Part shown: positions 44,542 through 53,898 of the stretch, one piece after another
Layout: each line of letters begins with the position of its first letter
How positions within the stretch are numbered: the stretch's first letter is position 1
DNA from: Aeromonas australiensis
Lineage (GTDB): Bacteria > Pseudomonadota > Gammaproteobacteria > Enterobacterales > Aeromonadaceae
NCBI RefSeq assembly: GCF_000819725.1
Contig: NZ_CDDH01000004.1
Coordinates: forward strand, 1 to 54,402
Direction of reading: 5' to 3'
DNA: 54,402 bases
Translations under genes and position numbers: made by a program
The notes under the pieces: model-generated
The model's input: only the letters and a program-made list of their open reading frames with translations
Database searches by the model: none
What the model was told of the DNA's origin: nothing

Positions 44542-44604
44542 CCCAAAAAAGAGAGGTATTCTGTCACATCCCGAATTTGCTGAAAACTCAAGGAAGTGTC
44601 TGCC

Positions 44605-45375
44605 ATGTTTGTGGTTAAAAAGTGGCTGGGTCAACTACTGATGCCGCTCCCCTTCTCCCTCTCCCTGCTGCTGGTTGCCCTGCTGCTGCTCTGGTTCACC
44701 CGTTTTCAGAAAACCGGCAAACTGCTGGCCACCCTCTCGCTGCTGATTGTGGCGCTGATGGGAATGCGGCCGATGAGCTATGAACTGGCCCGCGGGCTGG
44801 AGCAGACCTACCCGCCGTTCGAGGTGAGCCAGCATCCCAACATCGAGGCCATCGTGGTGCTTGGCAATGGCCATGTCAGCGATCCGGCGGTGCCGATGCG
44901 CAGTTGGCAGAACAATATTGCCCTGGCCCGCACTCTCGAAGGGGTGCGTCTCGCCCAGGCCTATCCCGATGCCGAGCTGGTTTTCTCCGGCTATGTGGCA
45001 GGGGATCCCCTCTCCAATGCCGAGGTCAATGCCCGGATGGCCGAGAGCCTCGGCATTCCCCGTTCGCGGATGACGTTGTTTGAAAACAACAAAGACACTC
45101 ATGATGAAGCGGTCAGTATCAGCCGCCACCTCAAGGGAAAAGAGGTGGCATTGGTCAGTTCTGCCACCCATTTGCCGCGCGCCATGGCCCTCTATCAGGG
45201 TCAGGGACTCAATGCCGTGCCGGCCCCCACCAACTACACCGCCAAGCAGAGCCAGGTGCCTCAGCCGCTCTATAGTTATTTACCCAAAGGGCGTTATCTG
45301 ATGTATTCCGAAGCTGCCATCCACGAATGGATTGGGGTATGGTGGGCTCGCTTGCGGGGGCAGGTTAACGAATGA
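44605..45375 (+). CDS. elyC: Envelope biogenesis factor ElyC (DUF218)
   Basis: A 256-residue inner-membrane protein with two N-terminal membrane segments (about 10-30 and 36-52) and a DUF218 domain in the periplasm (IEAIVVLGNGHVSD, ELVFSGYVAGDP, VALVSSATHLPRAMALY, and the terminal IHEWIGVWWARLRG). E. coli ElyC protects cell-wall lipid-carrier supply at low temperature. AAGGAAG lies eight bases before the ATG at 44605; a GTG nine bases upstream overlaps it and is rejected. It is next to cmoM as in E. coli. Confidence 0.92.
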   Translation: MFVVKKWLGQLLMPLPFSLSLLLVALLLLWFTRFQKTGKLLATLSLLIVALMGMRPMSYELARGLEQTYPPFEVSQHPNIEAIVVLGNGHVSDPAVPMRSWQNNIALARTLEGVRLAQAYPDAELVFSGYVAGDPLSNAEVNARMAESLGIPRSRMTLFENNKDTHDEAVSISRHLKGKEVALVSSATHLPRAMALYQGQGLNAVPAPTNYTAKQSQVPQPLYSYLPKGRYLMYSEAAIHEWIGVWWARLRGQVNE

Positions 45376-45391
45376 GCGATCAAGCGTTTCA

Positions 45392-45411
45392 TTCCTGATT
45401 TGGATCAGGAA
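45392..45411. promoter_or_regulatory. FNR-like palindrome upstream of tpiA
   Basis: TTCCTGAT-TTGG-ATCAGGAA is an eight-pair inverted repeat. Its core CTGAT-N4-ATCAG differs by one base per half from the FNR consensus TTGAT-N4-ATCAA. It is centred about 73 bases upstream of the tpiA -10 box, which is unusual for FNR activation. A stem-loop of the elyC transcript is the alternative. Confidence 0.35.
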
Positions 45412-45471
45412 AGCGAAAAAAAATTACGTCATTTGCCGCCGGGTCAGCTATCTTGGGCTCGGTTCAATTCA

Positions 45472-45477
45472 TATAAT
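45472..45477 (+). promoter_or_regulatory. -10 box of the tpiA promoter
   Basis: A perfect TATAAT 34 bases before the tpiA ATG. The -35 region at standard distance is poor (TATCTT), so activation or an extended context may be needed. Confidence 0.55.
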
Positions 45478-45510
45478 GTCGCGCAATCAAATGCCTAGGA
45501 GATTAAGAAG

Positions 45511-46266
45511 ATGAGACAGCACCTGGTAATGGGTAACTGGAAACTGAACGGCACCAAAGCTTCTGTTGAAGCTCTGATCAAAGGACTGACCCCGGCTGCT
45601 GCCGCTCATCCTTCTGTACAAGTCGCCGTCTGCCCGCCGGTTATCTTTTTGGGTCTGGTTGAGCAACTGACCGCTGGCAGCAAGATCGCCTACGGTGCCC
45701 AGAACGCTGACGTTCACGAGTCTGGTGCCTTCACCGGTGAAAACGCCCCCTCCATGCTGAAAGCCTTTGGTTGCACCTACTCTCTGGTCGGCCACAGCGA
45801 GCGTCGTACCCTGCACGCAGAGAGTGACGACGTGGTTGCAGCCAAGTACGAAGCCATCCAGAAAGGCGGTCTGGTGCCGGTTCTGTGCATCGGTGAAACT
45901 CTGGAGCAGTTCGAAGCCGGCGTGACCAAGAACGTGGTTGAGACCCAGCTGAAAGCTGTTATCGACCGTTGCGGTATCGCCTCCTTCAACAACGCCGTTA
46001 TCGCTTACGAGCCGGTATGGGCCATCGGTACTGGCAAGACTGCCACTCCGGAGATCGCTCAGTCCGTTCACGCTCACATCCGTCAGTACCTGGCCGGTTT
46101 TGATGCCGCCGTTGCTGCCAAAGTACAGATCCTGTACGGCGGTTCCGTCACTGGCGCCACTGCAGCCGACCTGTTCGGTCAGCCGGACATCGACGGTGGC
46201 CTGGTGGGTGGTGCGTCCCTGAAAGTGGATGACTTCTCCCAGATCATCGCTGGCGCTGCCAAGTAA
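45511..46266 (+). CDS. tpiA: Triose-phosphate isomerase
   Basis: Glycolytic enzyme interconverting dihydroxyacetone phosphate and glyceraldehyde 3-phosphate; 251 residues, normal length. All catalytic parts are visible: GNWKLNGT at residue 7-14 (Lys11), LVGHSERR near 92-99 (His95), and the signature AYEPVWAIGTGKTA near 166-179 (Glu168 region). GGAG precedes the ATG. Codon use is strongly biased, as for highly expressed genes. It lies beside pfkA with a terminator between, so the two glycolytic genes are separately transcribed. Confidence 0.98.
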   Translation: MRQHLVMGNWKLNGTKASVEALIKGLTPAAAAHPSVQVAVCPPVIFLGLVEQLTAGSKIAYGAQNADVHESGAFTGENAPSMLKAFGCTYSLVGHSERRTLHAESDDVVAAKYEAIQKGGLVPVLCIGETLEQFEAGVTKNVVETQLKAVIDRCGIASFNNAVIAYEPVWAIGTGKTATPEIAQSVHAHIRQYLAGFDAAVAAKVQILYGGSVTGATAADLFGQPDIDGGLVGGASLKVDDFSQIIAGAAK

Positions 46267-46281
46267 TCCCTGATTACGGCA

Positions 46282-46318
46282 AAGAGAGGGGCAAGTCCCC
46301 TCTCTTGTATCGCTTTTC
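46282..46318 (+). terminator. Intrinsic terminator after tpiA
   Basis: AAGAGAGGGG-5-CCCCTCTCTT (46282-46306) followed by a loose T-rich tail to 46318. The stem has ten pairs. Confidence 0.75.
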
Positions 46319-46414
46319 TTATGGCTGCCCCGCATCCCATACGAAAGCCGATATAGTAAAAGTGGCTTGTCTATTCAAACATTCGTATTTGACAACTCAG
46401 ATCCAGAGGCACTC

Positions 46415-47386
46415 ATGACCAAACAAATCAAACGTATTGGTGTTTTGACCAGTGGTGGCGACGCACCGGGTATGAACGCAGCCATTCGCGCCGTGGTTCG
46501 CGCCGGTTTGCATCATGGCCTGGAAGTCTACGGTATTTATGATGGCTATCTCGGCCTGCACCAGGATCGCATCGTCAAGCTGGAGCGTCACAGCGTCTCC
46601 GACGTGGTAAACCGTGGCGGCACCTTCTTGGGATCCGCACGTTTCCCAGCCTTCAAAGACCCCAAAGTACGTGCCGAAGCGATCGAAAACCTGAAGAAAC
46701 ACAGCATCGATGCCCTTGTTGTCATCGGTGGTGACGGCTCCTACATGGGTGCCAAAAAGCTGACCGAAGAGGGTTTCCCCTGCATCGGCCTGCCGGGCAC
46801 CATCGATAACGACATCGCCGGTACCGACTTCACCATCGGTTTTGATACCGCCCTGAACGTGGTTGTTGATGCCATCGACCGCTTGCGTGATACCTGCAGC
46901 TCTCACCACCGTATCTCCGTGGTCGAGATCATGGGTCGTCACTGCGGCGATCTGGCCATGTCTGCCGCCGTTGCCGGTGGTGCCGAGTATGTGATCGTGC
47001 CGGAAGTGGCGTTTGACAAAGAGAAGCTGCTCAAGCAGATCAAGGAAGGCGAAGCCAAGGGCAAGAAGCACGCCATCATCACCATCTGTGAGCACATCAC
47101 TGACGTCAACGTGATGGCCAAAGACATCGAAGCCCTGACCGGTCGTGAAACCCGCGCCACCATTCTGGGCCACATCCAGCGTGGCGGTGCCCCGACTGCT
47201 CGTGACCGCATCATGTCCAGCCGTATGGGGGCTTATGCCGTTGAGCAGCTGCTGGCTGGCCACGGTGGCCGCTGCGTCGGTATCCAGCGCAACGAGCTGG
47301 TACACCATGACATCATCGACTGCATCGAGAACATGAAGCGCCCGTTCGATCAGGAGCTTTATAACCTCTCCACCACCCTGTTCTAA
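46415..47386 (+). CDS. pfkA: ATP-dependent 6-phosphofructokinase
   Basis: Glycolytic enzyme phosphorylating fructose 6-phosphate; 323 residues (E. coli 320). [18 protein letters not shown] holds the ATP site, [14 protein letters not shown] and [13 protein letters not shown] carry the catalytic Asp, and [15 protein letters not shown] is the fructose-phosphate signature. The ATG at 46415 has AGAGG upstream; an earlier in-frame ATG at 46367 lacks support. Codon use is biased to preferred codons. It ends at a strong terminator. Confidence 0.98.
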   Translation: MTKQIKRIGVLTSGGDAPGMNAAIRAVVRAGLHHGLEVYGIYDGYLGLHQDRIVKLERHSVSDVVNRGGTFLGSARFPAFKDPKVRAEAIENLKKHSIDALVVIGGDGSYMGAKKLTEEGFPCIGLPGTIDNDIAGTDFTIGFDTALNVVVDAIDRLRDTCSSHHRISVVEIMGRHCGDLAMSAAVAGGAEYVIVPEVAFDKEKLLKQIKEGEAKGKKHAIITICEHITDVNVMAKDIEALTGRETRATILGHIQRGGAPTARDRIMSSRMGAYAVEQLLAGHGGRCVGIQRNELVHHDIIDCIENMKRPFDQELYNLSTTLF

Positions 47387-47420
47387 GCTGCACGGCTTTT
47401 TACCGGCTGTTGATGACAAA

Positions 47421-47445
47421 AACCCTCCATCGGAGGGTTTTTTTA
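47421..47445 (+). terminator. Intrinsic terminator after pfkA
   Basis: AACCCTCC-ATC-GGAGGGTT (47421-47439) followed by a run of T. The stem has eight pairs. Confidence 0.93.
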
Positions 47446-48331
47446 TCTCTCACGCAAGCGGAACCATGATCACTCCGAGCTCAGCTCACCATGCACATGG
47501 TCCTGCATCCCAGCTTTTGTACCGCCGCGCTGTTCGCTAGCCCTCACCCCCATCGGCACCCGCCTTAGCAGTGCCGACCTTGCCATGCATGCTTCATCAC
47601 GGGTGAACCGGCTTGCTGTGGCCTGTTCTCTACAGACGCTCAGGCAAGCATGTGTGGCATCCCCATCAATACACCTCAATATTTATCTATAACTGGTTGC
47701 AGGTATCCAGCTACCTTCCCCCAACCATGCTCCTGCCCGGCTCTCGAATTACGTCTGCATTATTGATGCAAGATGCACTGACCACTCAGTTCGCTATTCG
47801 CTACCAGTCAGAACAGTTGCCGATGATAAAACAGCCAACTACCAACCCGTATCCTCCCATCCATGGCACCTTCTCACTGTAAGCCGTTGTTTAGCTGTAA
47901 AAGTGCGAAGAGCTCTTCCTGATAAAGGCATGGCACGACAGGGTTTTCCAGTCATGCCTCCTTGACTGACTTGCTAGGAGTGGACTATCTGCATCAGGTA
48001 TCGTCAAACTATGGCCACACACACTTTTCATGACCTTTGCGAGGCATTTTAGAGGGGGATAACTTATAAAAAACAGAAAAAACCCATATGAGACCCACCT
48101 GGAAATCACGCGGCATCATGACAAGTTATTGAATTTAAATAAAATAATAAGTTACCCAGAGAGGTTTATACGCACCAAGTCGTGACGGGTGATAAAACAA
48201 TCTCAATACGACAAAAATAGCCTTTTCATCACCATGCAAGACAAAAACCACCATTTTATCAACTTATGTCTTGTTTTAGCTTCTTGTTATGGTATCTTGA
48301 CAACATCAACAACCAATATAGGGAGAAAAAA
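47446..48331. other. Gene-poor AT-rich stretch
   Basis: 886 bases without a convincing gene. Open frames of up to about 90 codons lack ribosome sites and family features. The part from 48060 to 48330 is very AT-rich and leads to the 27-residue peptide gene; TTGACA occurs at 48297 and TATAGG at 48317, but only 14 bases separate them. I see no tRNA or CRISPR. Confidence 0.6.
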
Positions 48332-48415
48332 ATGAAAGAGTTTGTCGTTACTGCCGTTTTCACGGTGTTTTTCACCCTGGTTGCTGTCTCTCTGCCGTCA
48401 CTGTCACAGTTCTGA
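48332..48415 (+). CDS. 27-residue hydrophobic peptide (probable small membrane protein)
   Basis: Starts MKEFVVTAVFTVFFTLVAV and ends SLSQF; residues 4-21 form a single membrane-spanning segment. GGGAG lies seven bases upstream of ATG, a good ribosome site, and the gene follows an AT-rich promoter-like stretch. A strong terminator about 210 bases downstream closes the transcript, leaving a long 3' region with no clear second gene. The layout resembles other bacterial small inner-membrane proteins, but I recognise no family. Confidence 0.6.
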   Translation: MKEFVVTAVFTVFFTLVAVSLPSLSQF

Positions 48416-48623
48416 GCCGGATAGAGAGGCATCAATCCGGACTGACCCTCTTCGCCATGTCTGTTTAATCGCCACCAACTGGCGCTTTTCAGCAGTAATG
48501 CCGAGATGGTCAACATAGATATGATTTCATCAGGTTGACGCTGTTTCTTTCGCCATAAGGGGATAACCAGGATGGTTTAACCACATGGCCTGATGGAGTA
48601 GAACCGGCACAAATCATATCCGA
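48416..48623 (+). other. Long 3' region after the small membrane peptide
   Basis: 208 bases between the peptide stop and the terminator at 48624. There is no open frame with a start site beyond a few codons. It could be an untranslated regulatory tail or contain a small RNA that shares the terminator. Confidence 0.35.
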
Positions 48624-48645
48624 GGGGAGCAAGGCTCCCCTTTTT
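48624..48645 (+). terminator. Intrinsic terminator downstream of the small membrane peptide
   Basis: GGGGAGC-AAG-GCTCCCC followed by TTTTTG. The stem has seven pairs, mostly G-C. Confidence 0.85.
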
Positions 48646-48889
48646 GTTACCCGCCATTTGACAACCCCATTGCCCCGGCTGCCACAACAGGCTGTCATCC
48701 GTCACAAGGCCCATGCCCACGACTGTTGTTTTCCCTCCCGTGCTCTCCATTCAACACAACTACATCCGTCAGCAATCTCTTGTGCACACCTTTGCTCTGA
48801 TACTTGTCCGGCAGATATAAAAAACCCCCGCCATCATGGCAGGGGCTCGCGTTACACCGTTTTAGCTCAGGTTGTATTGCTCGGCTCGG
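48646..48889. other. Gap between two converging transcripts
   Basis: 244 bases between the terminator of the small-peptide transcript and the symporter stop. Apart from the symporter terminator at 48817-48845 I see no feature. Confidence 0.5.
48817..48845 (-). terminator. Intrinsic terminator after the symporter gene
   Basis: On the minus strand CCCC-TGCCA-TGA-TGGCG-GGGG forms a stem of nine or ten pairs (one mismatch possible), followed by a run of T (48824-48817). Confidence 0.85.
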
Positions 48890-50131
48890 TTATGCCTTAT
48901 TCCAACGTTCTGAGTCATATTCCGGGCTGAAACGGTCAACAATGACCGCACAAGCTGCATCACCGGTGATATTGAGGGAGGTGCGGATCATGTCAAACAG
49001 TCGATCCAGTGCAAACAACAGCGGCAACCCTTCGATGGGGATACCGGCCGCCAGCAGCACGGCCACCACCAGGAAGGTCGGACCCGGCACACCGGCCTGA
49101 CCGATGGCCCCCAGCGTAGAGGTCAGAATGATGGCCGCCCAAGCGCCCACCCCCAGATCCACGTTAAACACTTGTGCAAAGAAGATAGCAACCAGACCGT
49201 AATAGATGGCGTTACCGCTCATATTGATGGTGGCCCCCAGTGGCAGCACGAAGGAGGCAGTGGCATTGCTGACTTTCAGTTCCTTTTCGCAAGTCTGCAG
49301 TGTCACCGGGAGGGTCGCCATGGAAGAGGCGGTGGAGAAGGCCACGATCTGTGGCTTCTTCATAGCCGAGAAGTAGTTGCGTACCGGTGTATTGGAGAAG
49401 AGCGCCACCAGCAGCGGATAGACCACAAAACCAAAGATGAGGATGGCGGCCACATAGACCACGAACAGCTTGAGCACCAGCATCAACACATCGAAGCCAT
49501 AGGTACCGATGGCATCCGCCATCAGACCGAATACCCCGAGCGGCGCAATGATCATCACCTTGTTGATCATCCAGACGAAGGCATCCACCAGGGTATTGAG
49601 CCCGTCTACCAGCGGCTTGGCTCGCTCACGCGGCTGTTTGGCCAACGCAATACCGAGGAACATGCAAAACACCAGGATCTGCAGGATGTTTGCCTCGTTA
49701 AGGGAGTTAAAGACGTTAGTGGGGATCATGCCCAGCAGGGTTGCTATCGCATCCGGCAGCGCCCCTTTATCGGCGTAGTTACCACCAAACATGGAGGAGA
49801 CGGAAGTGAAATCGACTCCGACACCCGGTTTGAAAATCTGCCCCATGACCAGCGCCAGCAACACGGCCAGGGCGGACGTCCCCAGGAAGAAGGTAAGCGT
49901 CGCTGCACCGATCTTGCCCGCAGCCGGACTGGCCCCCAGATTGGCGGCGCCAGAGAGGATGGCAACCGCCACCAACGGGATCACCAACATCTTGATAAGC
50001 TGAATAAACAGGGTTCCGAGCGGTGCAAACACCGAGGCTTGGTCACCCATGAACGCCCCGACCACAGCGCCCAATACCATGGCGACCACAACCTGGAAAC
50101 CGATGTTTTTAATGAGTCCTTTAGTTAACAC
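48890..50131 (-). CDS. Dicarboxylate/amino acid:cation symporter (DAACS family)
   Basis: A 413-residue inner-membrane transporter of the glutamate/aspartate transporter fold with eight membrane segments and two re-entrant loops. Visible: STASSMATLPVTLQTCEK (first hairpin loop), LPLGATINMSGNAIYYG in place of the usual NMDGT motif, and the substrate site DRLFDMIRTSLNITGDAA, where the Asp, Arg, Thr, Asn and Asp of acidic-substrate transporters are all kept. So glutamate, aspartate or a dicarboxylate is likely; NMSGN in place of NMDGT may change ion coupling. Start at 50131 is conserved. Divergent from ppnP. Confidence 0.88.
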   Translation of the reverse strand: MLTKGLIKNIGFQVVVAMVLGAVVGAFMGDQASVFAPLGTLFIQLIKMLVIPLVAVAILSGAANLGASPAAGKIGAATLTFFLGTSALAVLLALVMGQIFKPGVGVDFTSVSSMFGGNYADKGALPDAIATLLGMIPTNVFNSLNEANILQILVFCMFLGIALAKQPRERAKPLVDGLNTLVDAFVWMINKVMIIAPLGVFGLMADAIGTYGFDVLMLVLKLFVVYVAAILIFGFVVYPLLVALFSNTPVRNYFSAMKKPQIVAFSTASSMATLPVTLQTCEKELKVSNATASFVLPLGATINMSGNAIYYGLVAIFFAQVFNVDLGVGAWAAIILTSTLGAIGQAGVPGPTFLVVAVLLAAGIPIEGLPLLFALDRLFDMIRTSLNITGDAACAVIVDRFSPEYDSERWNKA

Positions 50132-50239
50132 AATATGTTCCTTTATGTAGCAAAATTCACACTTTCCCAGTGCAATTAACCAAACAGGGGAGTGAGCAGC
50201 CGCCCATTCCCCTGTTTGTGCGTGTTATCTCACATTTAA

Positions 50240-50284
50240 TTGCTGTTTTAAATCAGCAAATCGTTAACCCTGGTTATTAATAAC
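50240..50284. promoter_or_regulatory. Two palindromes between the symporter and ppnP
   Basis: TTGCTG-8-CAGCAA (50240-50259) and the perfect palindrome GTTATTAATAAC (50273-50284) lie in the 270-base divergent gap. They are possible operators for the symporter, whose start is 109 bases to the left. Confidence 0.4.
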
Positions 50285-50401
50285 TTTGCAAAAAAGTGAA
50301 GATTCAAAGCGGCCTTGTCGATTTTCACCCCATATCCTCATGACAACCGACAAAAGATTGTGCTAGCTTGGCTACACAAACGTACACACAGGGATGTAAA
50401 G

Positions 50402-50686
50402 ATGCTGAAAGTTAACGAGTATTTCGATGGAAATGTAAAATCTATCGGTTTCGAACAAAAAGGTGAGAAATCGACCATCGGGGTGATGAACACGGGGGAC
50501 TACCTGTTCAATACCGCCGCACCAGAGCGAATGACGGTGATCAAGGGTGCACTCACTATCCAGTTGGCCGATGAAGATGAGTGGCATACCTACAATCAGG
50601 GTGAATCCTTTCTGGTGGCCGGCCACTCCTCATTCAAGCTTCAGGTGAAAAACCCTACCGCCTATCTGTGCGAATTTCTCGACTGA
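50402..50686 (+). CDS. ppnP: Pyrimidine/purine nucleoside phosphorylase PpnP
   Basis: A 94-residue cupin-fold enzyme (formerly DUF1255/YaiE) that splits nucleosides with phosphate, accepting both purines and pyrimidines. MLKVNEYFDGNVKSIGF, GVMNTGDYLFNTAAPERMTVI and ESFLVAGHSSFKLQV match the family along its full length. The ATG at 50402 follows AGGGATG; a longer upstream frame has no conserved residues. It ends at a strong hairpin. It could feed free purine bases to the island at 3-31 kb. Confidence 0.94.
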   Translation: MLKVNEYFDGNVKSIGFEQKGEKSTIGVMNTGDYLFNTAAPERMTVIKGALTIQLADEDEWHTYNQGESFLVAGHSSFKLQVKNPTAYLCEFLD

Positions 50687-50693
50687 CCCGGCC

Positions 50694-50722
50694 GGTTGAA
50701 GGGGGACGCCCCCTTCAACCTT
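50694..50722 (+). terminator. Hairpin terminator after ppnP
   Basis: GGTTGAAGGGGG-ACG-CCCCCTTCAACC is a twelve-pair perfect stem. Only TT follows, so it may work as a processing or weak termination hairpin. Confidence 0.6.
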
Positions 50723-50841
50723 GCCAAACCGTCGTCGGTTATTTTTATCGGTGCCCAAGTCACAGCACCACATCTCCCCCCTTTCCATCCACAGTAAAAA
50801 ACCTAGAATTAACAGACATAAACCATCACCGGATTGATGTC

Positions 50842-52227
50842 ATGATCAGCGTGTTTGACCTGTTTTCCATCGGAATAGGCCCCTCATCTTCCCATACCGT
50901 TGGCCCCATGCGTGCCTCTTATGCCTTTACTCAGCAGCTCAAGGCCCACGGCCATCTGCCTCATAGCGAACGGGTTGAGGTAGAGTGTTATGGCTCATTG
51001 GGCCAAACCGGCAAGGGCCACGGTACCGGCAAGGCGATCATTCTGGGGCTGTCGGGCTTTGAACCGGAATCGGTCGATATCGATGCGATTCCCGCCATTC
51101 TGGCTCGAGTGGAAAAGGAACAGAGCCTGCTGCTGGCAGGCGAGCAACCAAGCTATTTTCCCCGCACCGGTGCCATCATCTTCAACCGTCGCAAAACCCT
51201 GCCGGCCCACACCAATGGCATGACCCTGCGCGCCTTTGATAAAGAGGAAAACCTGCGCTTCAGCCAGACCTACTACTCCATCGGGGGCGGCTTCATCATT
51301 GAAGAGAGCCACTTCGCTACCGCCAAGGAAGAAGCGGCCAAGTCTGATGCCGAACATCCTGTCCCCTACCCGTTCGACAGCGGCGCCCAACTGCTGGCCC
51401 ACTGTCAGGATAGCGGCCTCTCCATCTCGGGGCTGATCCTTGCCAACGAGCGGGTCTTTCGCAGCGATGAACAGATAAAAGTCGGTCTGCGAAAAATCTG
51501 GCAGGCGATGCAAGGCTGTGTCGAGCGGGGTTGCAAGAGCGAAGGGGTGCTGCCGGGCGGGCTCAAGGTAAGGCGCCGGGCCCCGGGGCTGTTTCGCCAG
51601 CTCAGCTGCGAGACCAACTTTAACAAGGACCCCCTGATGGTGATGGAGTGGGTCGACCTGTTTGCCCTGGCGGTCAACGAAGAGAACGCAGCCGGTGGCA
51701 GAGTCGTGACAGCGCCCACCAATGGCGCATCAGGCATCATTCCTGCTGTGCTGCATTACTATGATCGCTTCGTTCACCGCCTGGATGATGACATGTTGGT
51801 GCGTTTCTTCCTCACCGCGGCGGCCATCGGCATCCTCTATAAGAAGAACGCCTCCCTCTCCGGCGCAGAAGTGGGCTGTCAGGGAGAAGTGGGGGTCGCC
51901 TGTTCCATGGCGGCCGGGGCGCTGACTGAATTGCTGGGCGGCAGCCCGGCCATGGTGGAGAACGCCGCCGAGATCGGCATGGAGCACAATCTGGGATTGA
52001 CTTGTGATCCCATCGGCGGACTGGTACAGGTCCCCTGCATCGAGCGCAACGCCATGGGGGCGGTCAAGGCGATCAATGCCGCCCGCCTCGCCCTGCGCGG
52101 CACCGGTGAACACAAGGTGTCGCTGGACAAGGTGATCAAGACCATGTGGGAGACCGGCAACGACATGAAGACCAAATACAAGGAGACAGCCCGTGGCGGT
52201 CTCGCCGTTAACATTACCGAATGTTAA
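50842..52227 (+). CDS. Iron-sulfur L-serine dehydratase (first of a tandem pair)
   Basis: [4Fe-4S] enzyme converting L-serine to pyruvate and ammonia; 461 residues with beta domain then alpha domain. [15 protein letters not shown] at residue 11 begins the serine-binding part. Cluster ligands are Cys346, Cys388 and Cys399, and the last residue is Cys461, the position of the C-terminal Cys that caps the cluster in structurally known relatives. The ATG at 50842 gives the conserved MISVFDLFSIG start. It is more diverged from E. coli SdaA/SdaB than its neighbour. A terminator follows. Confidence 0.93.
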   Translation: MISVFDLFSIGIGPSSSHTVGPMRASYAFTQQLKAHGHLPHSERVEVECYGSLGQTGKGHGTGKAIILGLSGFEPESVDIDAIPAILARVEKEQSLLLAGEQPSYFPRTGAIIFNRRKTLPAHTNGMTLRAFDKEENLRFSQTYYSIGGGFIIEESHFATAKEEAAKSDAEHPVPYPFDSGAQLLAHCQDSGLSISGLILANERVFRSDEQIKVGLRKIWQAMQGCVERGCKSEGVLPGGLKVRRRAPGLFRQLSCETNFNKDPLMVMEWVDLFALAVNEENAAGGRVVTAPTNGASGIIPAVLHYYDRFVHRLDDDMLVRFFLTAAAIGILYKKNASLSGAEVGCQGEVGVACSMAAGALTELLGGSPAMVENAAEIGMEHNLGLTCDPIGGLVQVPCIERNAMGAVKAINAARLALRGTGEHKVSLDKVIKTMWETGNDMKTKYKETARGGLAVNITEC

Positions 52228-52261
52228 AAAATAGAAAATGACTCCATTTGGTTCCGAAATG

Positions 52262-52284
52262 CCCGGCATCGCCGGGTATTTTTA
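52262..52284 (+). terminator. Intrinsic terminator between the two serine dehydratase genes
   Basis: CCCGGC-ATC-GCCGGG (52262-52276) followed by TATTTTTA. It separates the tandem genes into two transcripts. Confidence 0.85.
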
Positions 52285-52502
52285 TGGGCAAACGCTTAAC
52301 AAAATGGATAAGCACCAAAATAAATTTTATACTCACGCCTCAGATTCAACAAAAATAGATCTATTTCAACTTTTTTTAGGTCTGGAGCCGTTACACTACG
52401 GTTATCTGGTTCTGTGACCGGCGCTGACAAGCGCGCTCTATGGATCTCCCAAATTTCTGTGAGTGGGCATGCCGCCCCCTTCTACCCTGAGGTAATAGTG
52501 AC

Positions 52503-53873
52503 ATGATCAGCGTTTTTGATATCTTCAAAATCGGTGTAGGCCCCTCTTCTTCCCACACTGTTGGTCCGATGAAAGCGGCCAAACAGTTTGTTGACGAGCT
52601 GCGCGCGAGCGGCAAGATCCGTGATGTAACCCGGATCAATGTCGATGTCTACGGCTCCCTCTCCTGGACCGGTAAAGGCCACCATACCGACACCGCTATC
52701 ATCATGGGCCTGGCTGGCAATCTGCCGGAAAATGTCGATATCGATGCTATCCCCGAGTTTATCTCTCGCGTAGAACAGACCGAACGCCTGCCGATCGGCC
52801 TGCACTGCCACACCGTCAGCTTCCCGCGTGACGCCATGGTATTCCACGACGAAGCCCTGCCGCTGCACGAAAACGGCATGAAGCTGACTGCCCTGATCGA
52901 AGACGAAGTGGTTTACAGCAAGACCTACTACTCCATCGGTGGTGGCTTTATCGTTGACGAAGAGAACTTCGGCAAGGCTGACAGTGGTGACATGTCCGTG
53001 CGCTACCCGTTCAAAAGCGCCGCTGAACTGGTTGCCCACTGCAGCCAGACCGGCCTCTCCATCTCCGCCCTGATGATGGAGAACGAGAAGTGCTTCAACA
53101 CTCCGGAAGAGATCTACAAGAAGTTCGGCAAGATCTGGAACACCATGCGCGAAGGTATCGAGCGCGGCTGCCGTACCGAAGGCGTGCTCTCCGGCCCGCT
53201 GCGTGTACCCCGTCGTGCCGCGCCGCTCTACCGCCAGCTCAACACCAACGAGAACCTCTCGAGCGACCCGATGAACATCGTTGACTGGGTCAACATGTTC
53301 GCCCTGGCCGTGAGTGAAGAGAATGCTGCCGGTGGCCGCGTGGTTACTGCCCCGACCAACGGCGCTGCCGGTATCATCCCGGCCGTACTGGCCTACTACG
53401 ACAAGTTCATCCAGCCGGTTGGCCGCGACGAGTACACCCGTTTCTATCTGGCTGCCGGTGCCGTCGGCATCCTCTACAAGATGAACGCCTCCATCTCCGG
53501 CGCCGAAGTGGGCTGCCAGGGTGAAGTAGGTGTCTCCTGCTCCATGGCCGCTGCCGGTCTGACCGAGCTGATGGGCGGTAGCCCGGAGCACGTCTGCGAA
53601 GCTGCCGAAATCGGCATGGAACACAACCTGGGTCTGACCTGTGATCCGGTTGCCGGTCAGGTACAGGTGCCTTGCATCGAGCGTAACGCCATCGCAGCCA
53701 TGAAGGCCGTCAACGCCTCCCGTATGGCTCTGCGTCGTACCTCCAAGCCGCGCGTCTCACTGGACAAGGTGATCGAGACCATGTACATCACCGGCAAGGA
53801 CATGGACTCCAAGTACCGTGAAACCTCCCGTGGCGGTCTGGCCATCAAGGTGATGCAGGTTGCCTGCGAATAA
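52503..53873 (+). CDS. sdaB: Iron-sulfur L-serine dehydratase (second of a tandem pair)
   Basis: A 456-residue paralogue of the preceding gene, starting [26 protein letters not shown], very close to E. coli SdaB and SdaA; the symbol sdaB is a best guess between the two. Cluster cysteines are Cys338, Cys380 and Cys391; the C-terminal Cys455 is the penultimate residue, as in the E. coli enzymes and unlike its neighbour. GAGG lies upstream of the ATG. Codon use is much more biased to preferred codons than in the first copy, suggesting stronger expression. It has its own terminator. Confidence 0.94.
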   Translation: MISVFDIFKIGVGPSSSHTVGPMKAAKQFVDELRASGKIRDVTRINVDVYGSLSWTGKGHHTDTAIIMGLAGNLPENVDIDAIPEFISRVEQTERLPIGLHCHTVSFPRDAMVFHDEALPLHENGMKLTALIEDEVVYSKTYYSIGGGFIVDEENFGKADSGDMSVRYPFKSAAELVAHCSQTGLSISALMMENEKCFNTPEEIYKKFGKIWNTMREGIERGCRTEGVLSGPLRVPRRAAPLYRQLNTNENLSSDPMNIVDWVNMFALAVSEENAAGGRVVTAPTNGAAGIIPAVLAYYDKFIQPVGRDEYTRFYLAAGAVGILYKMNASISGAEVGCQGEVGVSCSMAAAGLTELMGGSPEHVCEAAEIGMEHNLGLTCDPVAGQVQVPCIERNAIAAMKAVNASRMALRRTSKPRVSLDKVIETMYITGKDMDSKYRETSRGGLAIKVMQVACE

Positions 53874-53898
53874 ATAGGGTTGCGACCCTCATCTGCAC

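Noticed and set aside
47613..47882. 89-codon open frame in the gene-poor stretch
   Set aside because: No ribosome site, unlikely amino-acid composition and no family resemblance.
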